From Oscillospiraceae bacterium (GTDB lineage Bacteria > Bacillota > Clostridia > Oscillospirales > Ruminococcaceae), in the NCBI GenBank assembly GCA_024684395.1, contig JAIKWY010000110.1, positions 58,892 to 122,891 on the forward strand: a stretch of 64,000 nucleotides of DNA, read 5' to 3'. Below are positions 49,421 to 59,691 of this stretch, one piece after another. Positions within the stretch are counted from its first letter, which is position 1, and every line of letters starts with the position of its first letter. A program made the position numbers and the translations under genes. Below the pieces are notes generated by a model. That model was given only the letters and a program-made list of their open reading frames with translations, ran no database searches and had not been told where the DNA came from.

Positions 49421-50992
49421 CTATCTGTGCAATGCCGTGATCCCATCCGCCAATTCCCGGAACAGCGGCGCAGCGGCATCGTTCCCGTAGCCGCCGTCCT
49501 CCACGAGCACCGTCACGGCATACCTTGGCGCCTCAATCGGGAAATACCCCGTGATCCATGCATGACAGTACTCCTGCCCGTCCTCGTCATAGCGTCCGGT
49601 CTGCGCCGTGGAGGTCTTGGCGGCGGCAATGACCGTCTCCGGCACGGCGTTGGAGCTCTCGTTCTCGTTGATCGCCGAGATCATCAGCCCTTGCAGATAG
49701 TACGCCGCCTGCCGCCGCAGTGCATAGGCATACATGGGCTGCTTCTCGTCAAGGAGCGTTTCCCCGTCCGTGGTATAGCCCCGGATGAGCCGTGCCAGGG
49801 GCATTCTGCCGTTGTTGGCGATGCCGCAGGTCATCTGCGTCACCTGCAAGGGCGTGGCAGTGAGCAGCCCCTGACCGAAGCAGAAATTCGCCATCTCCGC
49901 CGGACGTTTCAGCTCGGCAGGGGAGGGGAGCGTCCCGCCGGAGGAGACGATGCTCCCGGAGAGGGCGATCTGTGTCCCGAAGCCCAGATCCTGCGCCGTT
50001 TCGAGCATGACAGCAGGGTCGAGCAGCTCGCTTAGCTCCACAAAGTACGTGTTGCAGGAATAGACCATCGCCTGCCGCATGTCCACGAGCCCGTGCCCCC
50101 GCCAGTCATGGCACCGGAAGAGCTGCCCGCTGATCTCGGTCTTGCCGGTGCATTCCGTCTCGAAGTCGAGGATGCCCTCCAAGTAAGCGGCAGCACAGGT
50201 CACGAGCTTGAAGATGGAGCCCACGCTGTAGGCGCACAGACAGCGGTCGATGAGCGGGCTGTCCGGATCGTCGAGCGCAGCTGCAAGGTCTGCCGGATCG
50301 TAGGCGGGAAAGCTCGCCATCGCCAGCACATCGCCGCTCTCCACATCCATCACGACGACGGCGCCCTTCTCCACATCCAGCCCCTCGCAGAGCCGCTGGA
50401 TGTCCGCATCGAGCGTCGTGACGAGCGAGGGATCGCTCCCCTGCACCTGCCGGACGGTGACAGGCTCCCCGAGCAGGACATGCCCCCTGGCATCCGTGAC
50501 ATAGGTCACAGAAGCCCTGTCGTTCGTGCTCCGGAGGATGCGGTCATAGTCATGCTCCAGCCCCGTCACGCCCTCGCCGGACTGCGTATAGCCGATGACA
50601 TGCGGCGCCGGCTGTCTGCTCCCGGAGCGCACGGGGAGCGAGAGCACGGGGATGTCCTCGCAGCCCGGATCGGCGCTGATCTTGCAGAGGAAGGGCTTGC
50701 CGCTCTGCACTCCCGCAAGGAGCGGCGTGACCTCGTCCATATACGGCAGGATCATTTCTGCCGATGCAGCATCGGGCACCGCCGCATAGAGCACTGTTTC
50801 CCGGTTGACGAGCGGCACGAAATGCCTGTCATAGATCGTCCCGGCAGCTGTCCCGGCGGTGAGGACGGTCTGGCTCTGCCGGACAGCCGCCTCGGAATAG
50901 CCTGCGCCCTGCATCTCCAGAATGAGCGTCAGCGCCAGCATCACGCAGGTCGTCAGAACGATCGTCTTCACGATCAGCAAACGTCTTTGCAT
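49421..50992 (-). CDS. Class B penicillin-binding protein with KTS in place of KTG
   Basis: 523 aa; GGGGAGG 6 nt before the ATG. One N-terminal transmembrane helix (VKTIVLTTCVMLALTLILEM), then a short dimerisation-type domain and the transpeptidase domain of the FtsI/PbpA type: SxxK GSIFK (Ser about 257), SxN in VYSCNTYFVEL (about 310), and at the KTG position KTSTAQTG (about 457), where Gly is Ser. At 523 aa it is shorter than vegetative PBP2/PBP3 and resembles sporulation/elongation PbpA-type proteins. It crosslinks peptidoglycan outside the membrane. Expressed with dtd and an HTH gene; a terminator-like hairpin overlaps its ribosome site. Confidence 0.85.
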   Translation of the reverse strand: MQRRLLIVKTIVLTTCVMLALTLILEMQGAGYSEAAVRQSQTVLTAGTAAGTIYDRHFVPLVNRETVLYAAVPDAASAEMILPYMDEVTPLLAGVQSGKPFLCKISADPGCEDIPVLSLPVRSGSRQPAPHVIGYTQSGEGVTGLEHDYDRILRSTNDRASVTYVTDARGHVLLGEPVTVRQVQGSDPSLVTTLDADIQRLCEGLDVEKGAVVVMDVESGDVLAMASFPAYDPADLAAALDDPDSPLIDRCLCAYSVGSIFKLVTCAAAYLEGILDFETECTGKTEISGQLFRCHDWRGHGLVDMRQAMVYSCNTYFVELSELLDPAVMLETAQDLGFGTQIALSGSIVSSGGTLPSPAELKRPAEMANFCFGQGLLTATPLQVTQMTCGIANNGRMPLARLIRGYTTDGETLLDEKQPMYAYALRRQAAYYLQGLMISAINENESSNAVPETVIAAAKTSTAQTGRYDEDGQEYCHAWITGYFPIEAPRYAVTVLVEDGGYGNDAAAPLFRELADGITALHR

Positions 50993-50995
50993 AAA

Positions 50996-51034
50996 AAACC
51001 TCCCCTACCGACTTACAGCCAGTATGGGAGGTTT
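50996..51034 (-). promoter_or_regulatory. Terminator-like hairpin sequestering the PBP ribosome site
   Basis: Minus strand AAACCTCCC (51034-51026) pairs with GGGAGGTTT (51004-50996), 21-nt loop, then more T and the ATG of the PBP gene. The right arm is the Shine-Dalgarno. It could attenuate transcription from the HTH gene or block translation. Confidence 0.65.
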
Positions 51035-51049
51035 CTTCTGTTTTATGCG

Positions 51050-51310
51050 TCAGCCCTCACGCTTTGCCTCATGGAAGGCGCCCCGGAGCACCTCGGAGGG
51101 ATCCTTTCCGTACAGCTCACACCATGCAAACAGCTCTTCGAGGGTGAGCGTTCCGGGCGTGTTATAGCGGCGGCGCACAGTCCGTTCGGAGATGTCGAGC
51201 TTTTCGGAGATCTCCGAAAAATCCTTGGCACCGCTCCTGCGCCACATGATCAGGTTGAGTTTGATCGCATCCACAAATCTGTCGTAGCTTTCCCGGTCTT
51301 CGATTTTCAT
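51050..51310 (-). CDS. Small HTH protein
   Basis: 86 aa from ATG 51310 (AGGAGG 7 nt upstream). Soluble. Its centre is a helix-turn-helix: DFSEISEKLDISERTVRRRY (about 32-51), then LTLEELFAWCELYGKDPSEV resembling the XRE fold's C-terminal helices. Probably DNA-binding. Lies between dtd (overlap region, only ~10 bp away) and the PBP gene, 57 bp upstream of the latter, so it could control the PBP. Target unknown. Confidence 0.72.
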   Translation of the reverse strand: MKIEDRESYDRFVDAIKLNLIMWRRSGAKDFSEISEKLDISERTVRRRYNTPGTLTLEELFAWCELYGKDPSEVLRGAFHEAKREG

Positions 51311-51320
51311 GATAGTCCTC

Positions 51321-51755
51321 CTATGCCTCAAGCAAGATGGTAAACGGGCCGTCGTTGCAGAGCCTTACCTGCATCTCGGCGCCGAACACGCCATGTGCCA
51401 CACGCTTCACCTGCGGACGGAGCTGCTCCATGAACACCTCATAAAGCCGCTCTGCCAGTGCGGGATCGCCGGCATGACAAAAGCTCGGGCGGTTCTTTTT
51501 ACAGTCGGCGTATAATGTGAACTGGGAGATCACGAGCACCTCGCCGTCCATGTCTTTTAATGAGAGATTGGTCTTTCCGTCCGCATCCGAAAAGATACGC
51601 AGCTTCACGAGCTTGTCGGCAAGCCGTTTCGCCGTTTCCTCAGAATCCTCGCTGCCTACGCCAAGCAGAACGACATAGCCCTTTCCGATCGCTCCGGTGA
51701 TCTCGCCATCGACCGTGACCGAACCCTCGGTGACTCTCTGCACCACAAGCTTCAT
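51321..51755 (-). CDS. dtd: D-aminoacyl-tRNA deacylase
   Basis: 144 aa from ATG 51755 (AAGGAGG upstream); the longer frame enters the promoter. Full-length DTD: N-terminal MKLVVQRVTEGSVTVDGE, the SQFTLYADCKKNRPSF motif and the C-terminal NDGPFTILLEA with the GPxxG/NxPxT-type catalytic region. It hydrolyses D-amino acids (and glycine from tRNA-Ala) off mischarged tRNAs. First gene of a dtd-HTH-PBP cluster. Confidence 0.92.
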   Translation of the reverse strand: MKLVVQRVTEGSVTVDGEITGAIGKGYVVLLGVGSEDSEETAKRLADKLVKLRIFSDADGKTNLSLKDMDGEVLVISQFTLYADCKKNRPSFCHAGDPALAERLYEVFMEQLRPQVKRVAHGVFGAEMQVRLCNDGPFTILLEA

Positions 51756-51791
51756 CGGAAATACCTCCTTGCCAAGATTTTTACCATAACT

Positions 51792-51820
51792 ACTATACCG
51801 CAAAACTGCCGGTTTTGCAA
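51792..51820 (-). promoter_or_regulatory. Promoter of the dtd cluster with dyad in spacer
   Basis: Minus strand TTGCAA (51820-51815), 17-bp spacer, TATAGT (51797-51792). CAAAAC-TGCCG-GTTTTG (51801-51817) is an inverted repeat inside the spacer. Upstream, TTTTGTAA-GATT-TTACAAAA (51835-51854) is a perfect 8-bp dyad. Confidence 0.7.
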
Positions 51821-51987
51821 GGGGTTTTCTATAATTTTGTAAGATTTTACAAAAAACTAAGAGATGACCTATCAAAATCGCCGACGCTGAAAACGGGGCA
51901 GAAAACCGGATCTATCGATCATGATTAAGACACGAAAACCAATTTACAAAAAAGTTTCCTCATTTCTATACTATGGTCACATCAAAA

Positions 51988-52040
51988 AGCGGGCGCAGCC
52001 CCCTGCAAAAATAGCCCCCTCCTTGGGGAGGGGGTGGGGG
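51988..52040. repeat. Dispersed GC-rich hairpin with G-runs
   Basis: GCGCAGCCCCCTGCAAAAAT runs into CCCCCTCC-TTGG-GGAGGGGG (52015-52034) and further G6. Same architecture as 5935-6003 (hairpin, short A-rich spacer, C-rich/G-rich hairpin, G-run tail). In the 417-bp gap between dtd and the LRR gene; no gene seen there. Confidence 0.65.
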
Positions 52041-52108
52041 GAAAATGAATGCTTTTTCTTTTGCCTGAGTTTGCAAAATTGATTTCCCTGGGATATAGCC
52101 TGTTTCCG

Positions 52109-52137
52109 TTGACAGCGTCCCCCGTCTGGTGTATAAT
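52109..52137 (+). promoter_or_regulatory. Promoter of the intracellular LRR gene
   Basis: TTGACA (52109-52114), 17-bp spacer, TATAAT (52132-52137). Confidence 0.85.
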
Positions 52138-52172
52138 AGAAGTAAGGACCATTGCAGAAGGGAGGGACACCT

Positions 52173-53807
52173 GTGGGTCTGAGAGATATTTTCGGCAAAT
52201 TCGTCATTGATGCAGACGGCGTGCTGCTGCAATACAAGGGCAAGGACGCACGGGTCGTGATACCCTCCCGTGTGACGGCGATCGGCGAAGAAGCCTTTGC
52301 CGGACGTGGCTGGATGGCATCGGTGAAGATCCCGGACGGCGTGAAATACATCGGCGACAAGGCGTTCCTTCGCTGCGGACAGCTCACGGAGGTCGAACTG
52401 CCATCCACCCTTGTCAGCATCGGCGAGCGGGCGTTCGAGAGCTGCTCCGCCCTGCGGGAGATCACGATCCCGGCGCACTGCCGGACGATCTGGCAGGGGG
52501 CATTCCGGAGCTGCTTTTCATTGCAGCGCATCGTACTGCCGGAGGAGCTGCAAAGCATCCGGGAGGGCGCCTTCGAGAGCTGTCAGTCGCTTGTCCACGT
52601 TACGATCCCGGACAGCGTACAGGAGCTCGAACCGGGCATCTTCCGGAAATGCACCCGTCTGGAGAGCGTGAAGCTCCCCGTGGGTCTGACGGAGCTGCGG
52701 GAGCAGATGTTCGAGAGCTGCCGTGCCCTCGGACAGATCGGGATCCCCGGCGGCGTGCGCACCATCGGCTCCAAGGCATTTTCCGGCTGCCGCTCCCTGC
52801 GGGATGTTGCATTCCCGGTGATGCTGAACGTGATCGGCGCACGGGCATTCGAGGACTGCCGGATCCTGCGCAGCATCGCCTTTCCGGAGCGCCTGCGCAC
52901 GATCGGCGACCACGCCTTCCAGGGCTGCGGACTGCTCGGCGAAGTACAGATGGCACCCGGTGTACGGCGCATCCGAAAGGAGGCGTTCCGGGACTGCATC
53001 TCCCTGCATGAGATCATCCTCCCGGAGAGCATCGAGGTCATCGAAGATGCGGCGTTCCGGGACTGCACGGCGCTGCGGCATATCGACATCCCGCCCGACC
53101 TTGGCATGATCGGGGACGACTGCTTCGGCGGTACGCCCTGGCTGCGGGAGCACAAGGGCGAGATGGTCATCGCCGGTGACGGCGTCTTAGTGGAATACCG
53201 GGGACATGCCGCCCATGTGACCCTCCCGGAGGGCGTGCATTACGTGCTGGAACATGCCTTCCCGGCAGGCTCTGTGCCCACACATCTGACGGTGGGCGAA
53301 TCGGTGCGCCGGATGGGCTGGCATTTCATCCCGGGGCTTGCTCTCACGCTCTGCCGGAACGATTGCAGCGTGACGGTACACATGGATCAGGCGCATACCG
53401 TCCCGGGCAGGGACGAACAGCGGGTGCTGGAATTCTGGGAAGCCAAAAATGCGGTGCGGCGGCATATGATCTTCTTCGACCTGAAGGATCCGCTGTACAA
53501 ACTGCCGCTGGCGGTGCTGATGCATCTGTCCGAGCCGGAGGATGAATTTTTCGCCGGCTACATGCAGCGCAATGCTAAGGATGTCATCAAGTATCTCATC
53601 GTCCATGATGATACGGAGAATATCGAAAAGCTGCTGCAGCGGGGCTTTGTCCCGGAGGAGAGCATCGACGAGCTGGTGGAGTATGCCATCCGCCACGGAC
53701 AGCAGAGCGGCAGCCACGAACCGCAGCTTCTGCTGATGGGACACAAGAGCAGCACCGGCAGCTACCAGACCATAGATTCGATCTTTGCAAGCAATTTTGA
53801 CCTCTAA
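52173..53807 (+). CDS. Cytoplasmic BspA-type leucine-rich repeat protein
   Basis: 544 aa starting at GTG 52173, with GGGAGGG 6 nt upstream. No signal peptide: it begins GLRDIFGKFVIDADGVLLQY. About twelve ~23-residue LRR_5 repeats follow (pattern CRSLREITIPxxVxxIGxxAF), degenerate after residue ~320. The C-terminal ~130 residues (from about 415) are helical and acidic (DLKDPLYKLPLAVLMHLSEP, then YMQRNAKDVIKYLIVHDDTE, then EKLLQRG) and look ankyrin-like. BspA repeats are usually on secreted proteins, so a cytoplasmic one is unusual. Function unknown; likely protein-binding. Confidence 0.78.
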   Translation: MGLRDIFGKFVIDADGVLLQYKGKDARVVIPSRVTAIGEEAFAGRGWMASVKIPDGVKYIGDKAFLRCGQLTEVELPSTLVSIGERAFESCSALREITIPAHCRTIWQGAFRSCFSLQRIVLPEELQSIREGAFESCQSLVHVTIPDSVQELEPGIFRKCTRLESVKLPVGLTELREQMFESCRALGQIGIPGGVRTIGSKAFSGCRSLRDVAFPVMLNVIGARAFEDCRILRSIAFPERLRTIGDHAFQGCGLLGEVQMAPGVRRIRKEAFRDCISLHEIILPESIEVIEDAAFRDCTALRHIDIPPDLGMIGDDCFGGTPWLREHKGEMVIAGDGVLVEYRGHAAHVTLPEGVHYVLEHAFPAGSVPTHLTVGESVRRMGWHFIPGLALTLCRNDCSVTVHMDQAHTVPGRDEQRVLEFWEAKNAVRRHMIFFDLKDPLYKLPLAVLMHLSEPEDEFFAGYMQRNAKDVIKYLIVHDDTENIEKLLQRGFVPEESIDELVEYAIRHGQQSGSHEPQLLLMGHKSSTGSYQTIDSIFASNFDL

Positions 53808-53838
53808 GCGGCAGAGAGCCTGACGGAAAGGGGAACGC

Positions 53839-54393
53839 ATGGGCAAACAGATCAATTACTACATGGAATACGAGAGCTTTCTTCGGCTTGCGGAAAATGC
53901 GCTGTCTCTTGGCTGTGAGATCATCTGGGATACACATGCCGACAGCATCGTGCGGGGCTGCTCCCTCGATGTTGTCACGCCCGATGTGATCCGGTATTAT
54001 CTCCGTGTGCCGGAAGCCGGTGACATCACAGTCGGCACCGATCTGAACGGCAGGCAATATGTGGACACTGCCCCGGCAAGCGTCAGCTGCCTGATCGAAG
54101 CGGGCTTTTCAAAGATCTGGCACGAGGAAAAGCACATCGGTCGGAACCGCCTGTACTGTAGCACGGGCTATTACGATGCCGGCGGGACATTCATTGACCG
54201 CCCGGAATGCGTGACGAAGGTCTACAACGCACTGGCGAGATATGTCAAAAAGATAGCGCCGCTGACGGAAACGTTGGAAATGCGGATCAGCATCGCCGAT
54301 GAGACCTATTTGCAGGAGGTCGAGCACCGGTCAAAGCAGTATCTCACGGCATATTGCCTGCAATTGCAGCAGGCGGGCTATGCATTGCGATAA
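53839..54393 (+). CDS. Hypothetical protein, 184 aa
   Basis: Ribosome site AAAGGGGAACGC then ATG. Soluble, alpha/beta, no signal peptide. It has a mixed sheet start (INYYMEYESFLRLAENALSL, then GCEIIWDTHADSIVRG) and central conserved-looking SKIWHEEKHIGRNRLYCSTG. I do not recognise a family. It follows the LRR gene by 31 bp and is followed by a 94-aa membrane protein, so the three may be an operon. Context resembles small accessory or immunity-type genes, but there is no evidence for a toxin. Confidence 0.62.
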   Translation: MGKQINYYMEYESFLRLAENALSLGCEIIWDTHADSIVRGCSLDVVTPDVIRYYLRVPEAGDITVGTDLNGRQYVDTAPASVSCLIEAGFSKIWHEEKHIGRNRLYCSTGYYDAGGTFIDRPECVTKVYNALARYVKKIAPLTETLEMRISIADETYLQEVEHRSKQYLTAYCLQLQQAGYALR

Positions 54394-54409
54394 GCGGGGA
54401 TGGAATGCG

Positions 54410-54694
54410 ATGGAAACAGCGGATACGATCGTTGGCATTTTGCTATTAGGCGGTGCATTTCTGATATTTTCGATCATGAATTATCGGATCCTGTTTCTCA
54501 GGATCAGGAATAAGAATAACAATGCGTATGTTCCGTCGCCTGCTCCGTTGATCGGAGGTCTTGCAGGGGCGATCTTGGTGATCGCATTGACAGGATCCAG
54601 CCATCCTTTTTTGATACTACTGCCGTTATTGATCGACCCCGGAAGTATCCCTTTGCTGATCGAACTGCTCATTTGCCTGATACGCAGAAAATAG
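54410..54694 (+). CDS. Small two-TM membrane protein
   Basis: 94 aa from ATG 54410 (GGGGATGG upstream); longer starts overlap the previous gene. Two or three hydrophobic helices: TIVGILLLGGAFLIFSIMNY, PLIGGLAGAILVIALTG and FLILLPLLIDPGSIPLLIEL, with an RNKNNN loop. Unrecognised. It directly follows the 184-aa hypothetical gene and ends before a strong terminator. Confidence 0.6.
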   Translation: METADTIVGILLLGGAFLIFSIMNYRILFLRIRNKNNNAYVPSPAPLIGGLAGAILVIALTGSSHPFLILLPLLIDPGSIPLLIELLICLIRRK

Positions 54695-54714
54695 TTCATA
54701 ATGTTGATTCATTG

Positions 54715-54745
54715 AAGCAAGCCCGGGTTCCGGGCTTGCTTTTTC
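54715..54745 (+). terminator. Intrinsic terminator
   Basis: AGCAAGCCCGG (54716-54726) pairs with CCGGGCTTGCT (54730-54740), then TTTTT. Confidence 0.92.
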
Positions 54746-54764
54746 ATGTACAGTATGCTATAAT
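54736..54764 (+). promoter_or_regulatory. Promoter of the tautomerase-maf operon, overlapping the terminator
   Basis: TTGCTT (54736-54741), 17-bp spacer, TATAAT (54759-54764) with extended TGC. The -35 box lies in the 3' arm of the preceding terminator. Confidence 0.65.
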
Positions 54765-54797
54765 AAAGCTATCTTATCAACGAAAGGAAGTATCCCC

Positions 54798-55034
54798 ATG
54801 CCCCATATCACACTGAAAATGCTCAAGGGCCGCACCGATGCCCAGAAGCAGCTTGCTGCCGAGAAGCTCGCCGCTGCGCTGACCGAAGCGATCGGCTGCA
54901 ACCCGACACATATCTCCGTCTCCGTGGAGGACTTCACTCCCGAGGAATGGCAGGAGCAGTACCGCATCGAGGTCGCCGAGAACGAGAACATCGTCCTCAC
55001 GCCCGACTATGACCCGAAGGAGCTGCTGAAATGA
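54798..55034 (+). CDS. 4-oxalocrotonate tautomerase-family protein (PptA-like)
   Basis: 78 aa; GGAAG upstream. The catalytic Pro directly after Met (MPHITLKMLKG), the AAEKLAAALTEAIGC helix and the ISVSVEDFTPEEW segment fit small tautomerases of the cis-CaaD/PptA group. Acts on enol/keto isomers; substrate unknown. Coupled to maf by ATGA. Confidence 0.85.
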   Translation: MPHITLKMLKGRTDAQKQLAAEKLAAALTEAIGCNPTHISVSVEDFTPEEWQEQYRIEVAENENIVLTPDYDPKELLK

Positions 55035-55630
55035 GCCTGATCCTTGCATCCGGTTCCCCGAGACGGCAGGAGCTGCTGAAGCTCGTGACCGAGGATTTTG
55101 CCGTCTGCCCGGTGGACGTGGACGAAACGCTCCCGGCAGGGATGCCGGTCGAGATGGCTGCGGCATTCCTGGCGGATAAGAAAGCCGCCGCCGGTGCGGT
55201 GCTCTATCCCGAGAACATCGTCCTTGGCTGCGACACGGTCGTGCTGCTCGGTGACGAGATCATGGGCAAGCCGAAGGATCTTGACGATGCCTTCCGGATG
55301 CTGCGGGCGCTGTCCGGCGAGACGCATTCCGTGCTGACGGGCGTATCGCTCTATCTCGGCAAGCAGACGACCGTCTTCACCTCCGAGACAATGGTGACGT
55401 TCTATCCCCTGACCGATGCCGAGATCGAAGCCTATCTCGAGACCGGCGAGCCGTTCGACAAGGCGGGTGCCTACGGCATCCAGGGCAAGGGCTCGCTCCT
55501 TGTGGAGCGCATCGAGGGCGACTATTTCAACGTGGTCGGTCTGCCTGTGGCGGCGCTTTCCCGTCAGCTTGCGGCATTTGAAAAGGCTGTGGCAAGACCG
55601 AAGGTGAAGTATTTCAAGCGGGGTGAATAA
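55031..55630 (+). CDS. maf: Maf-family nucleoside-triphosphate pyrophosphatase
   Basis: 199 aa. Maf hallmarks: LASGSPRRQELLKLV at the start, VDETLPAG, VLGCDTVVLLG, GKPKDLDDAFRMLRALSGET, YFNVVGLPV at the end. Hydrolyses non-canonical or pyrimidine NTPs, sanitising the nucleotide pool and linked to septum control. Overlaps the tautomerase gene by ATGA and the following lipoprotein gene closely. Confidence 0.93.
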   Translation: MSLILASGSPRRQELLKLVTEDFAVCPVDVDETLPAGMPVEMAAAFLADKKAAAGAVLYPENIVLGCDTVVLLGDEIMGKPKDLDDAFRMLRALSGETHSVLTGVSLYLGKQTTVFTSETMVTFYPLTDAEIEAYLETGEPFDKAGAYGIQGKGSLLVERIEGDYFNVVGLPVAALSRQLAAFEKAVARPKVKYFKRGE

Positions 55631-55631
55631 C

Positions 55632-56249
55632 ATGTGGAAAAAAGCAGCTGCGATCCTTGTGACGATGGGTATGCTCACAGCGGGTACAGGTTGCTCGACT
55701 CTGACGACCGTCAACCAGCCGGACAGCATCTCCGAAAAGCCCGCACAGGCGAACCAGAACGGCTGGCACTGCGAGGAGCTGTTCCATACCAAAAACGAGG
55801 AGCCCTACCGCATCCAGGATGAAGCCGGCGACAGGCAGTCGCTCGACATCTACTACAATGCGCCGCTCACGCTGACGGAGGACTGGATCATCCGTGACTG
55901 GTTCGATCAGGATGTGAGCATTGCGATCGAAAAGGCAGACGACTACAGTGACAGCGCAAAGGAAAAGACCTCCTATGCCGATGCAGCATACGGCGATACA
56001 TGGTATTTCAACATCAGCGACCCGGAGCACTATGTCCACGGGCTCCCGGAGCATCTGATGCCCGATCTCATCCGCATCTCCTACATGCCCAGGGGCTCGG
56101 TCATCGTCAACGAGAGGGAGTGCATCCTCATCAATTTCTGCTATTATAACGAAGCCGGCGATGCCGTCACGGATGCGATGGGCTTCACCTGCTTCAACGG
56201 CCCCGACACCACCAGCGGGTGGAACTGGGAGGTCAGCATTCCGGAATAA
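55632..56249 (+). CDS. Hypothetical lipoprotein
   Basis: 205 aa from ATG 55632 (GGGGTG 7 nt upstream, inside the end of maf). A lipoprotein signal ends in AGTGC, so the Cys near residue 21 would be lipidated. The rest is acidic and soluble, with Trp-rich patches and no known domain (DIYYNAPLTLTEDWIIRDWF, then RISYMPRGSVIVNERECILI). Probably attached outside the cytoplasmic membrane. Follows maf with 1 bp spacing. Confidence 0.7.
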   Translation: MWKKAAAILVTMGMLTAGTGCSTLTTVNQPDSISEKPAQANQNGWHCEELFHTKNEEPYRIQDEAGDRQSLDIYYNAPLTLTEDWIIRDWFDQDVSIAIEKADDYSDSAKEKTSYADAAYGDTWYFNISDPEHYVHGLPEHLMPDLIRISYMPRGSVIVNERECILINFCYYNEAGDAVTDAMGFTCFNGPDTTSGWNWEVSIPE

Positions 56250-56259
56250 CATTAGGGTA

Positions 56260-56357
56260 CCTCTGAAAACATGTTTTCAGAGGCGGGGTGTGTGGCTCCG
56301 CCCCACACCTAAGCCATTTTGCTTTTCGCAGAAAAGCAAAATGGGAGGTTTTCAGAG
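56260..56357. repeat. Compact multi-hairpin element with inverted ends
   Basis: A perfect 24-bp palindrome (56260-56283) begins CCTCTGAAAAC. A GC-rich hairpin follows, then CCATTTTGCTTTTC-GCA-GAAAAGCAAAATGG (56314-56344). GTTTTCAGAG occurs again at 56348-56357, pairing with the first arm. The ~98 bp block looks like a REP/MITE-type element. No gene in the 350-bp gap before alaS. Confidence 0.75.
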
Positions 56358-56394
56358 ATGCCCATTCATTATTCCCACAACAGAATAACTTTAA

Positions 56395-56440
56395 AAATTT
56401 CCGGCAAAACATTGACTTTTTGCCGGAAATTTGCTATACT
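56395..56440 (+). promoter_or_regulatory. alaS promoter framed by a perfect 15-bp inverted repeat
   Basis: TTGACT (56412-56417), 17-bp spacer, TATACT (56435-56440). AAATTTCCGGCAAAA (56395-56409) and its exact complement (56418-56432) flank an 8-nt loop that contains the -35. Likely an operator or an overlapping terminator. Confidence 0.75.
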
Positions 56441-56452
56441 ATAACTGTATGT

Positions 56453-56575
56453 GCAGAGCGGGACTCTGCTCTGCGAAATTATAATCCTGATTCTATTTGT
56501 ATTGTTTTCCCGCCGAAGGTTGGAAAACAATACAGGAAAAAGCCGTTCTGGATCAGCGGCAATGCAGAACCGGGA
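56453..56575 (+). promoter_or_regulatory. Structured alaS leader
   Basis: Three hairpins in the ~155-nt leader: GCAGAGC/GCTCTGC (56453-56474), TGTATTGTTTTCC with its perfect complement (56498-56510, 56522-56534), and GTTCTG/CAGAAC further on. No T-box consensus or terminator U-run was found, so the mechanism is unknown. Confidence 0.5.
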
Positions 56576-56601
56576 GAATCTTGTATATGGAGTGAATTAC
56601 T

Positions 56602-59226
<2,625 letters not shown>

Positions 59227-59296
59227 AGCGACCGCCCCTTCCCGGCGGGAGGGGGCAGCTTTCCGGAATAATATCATCTTTAAGGAGGTCATCACT

Positions 59297-59653
59297 ATGG
59301 CACTGGACAAGGATTGTCTGTTCTGCAAGATCATCGCCGGGGAGATCCCGTCTGCGAAGGTCTATGAGGACGAGAACGTATTCGCATTCAAGGACATCAG
59401 CCCGATCGCACCGGTACACTATCTCTTTGTACCGAAGGAGCACATCTGCTGCGCCAGGAAGATCACGGCGGATAATTCCCAGTATGTCGCAAAGATCTTT
59501 GAGGCAATGGCAAAGGTCGCTGCCGATGAGAACATCGAGAGCTTCCGTGTCATCAACAACTGCGGCGAGGAGGCAGGTCAGAGCGTGATGCATCTGCACT
59601 TCCACATGGTAGCCGGCAAGAAGATGGGCTGGGGCGAACAGTCGCTTGGCTGA
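59297..59653 (+). CDS. hinT: HIT-family nucleotide hydrolase (HinT)
   Basis: 118 aa; AAGGAGG 9 nt before the ATG. Zinc-binding CLFCKIIAGEIPSAKVYEDE at the N-terminus and the histidine triad SVMHLHFHMVAG near the end. Hydrolyses adenosine phosphoramidates in the cytoplasm. Located 70 bp after alaS; HinT and aminoacyl-tRNA synthetase genes are functionally compatible because HinT cleaves aminoacyl-adenylates. Confidence 0.93.
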   Translation: MALDKDCLFCKIIAGEIPSAKVYEDENVFAFKDISPIAPVHYLFVPKEHICCARKITADNSQYVAKIFEAMAKVAADENIESFRVINNCGEEAGQSVMHLHFHMVAGKKMGWGEQSLG

Positions 59654-59691
59654 GCGAGCCGCCTGACCCGGATTAGAAGGAGAATTTGCAA

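Noticed and set aside
56447..56601. T-box riboswitch upstream of alaS
   Set aside because: I could not find the conserved AGGGTGGNACCGCG element or a terminator/antiterminator pair; only simple hairpins are present.
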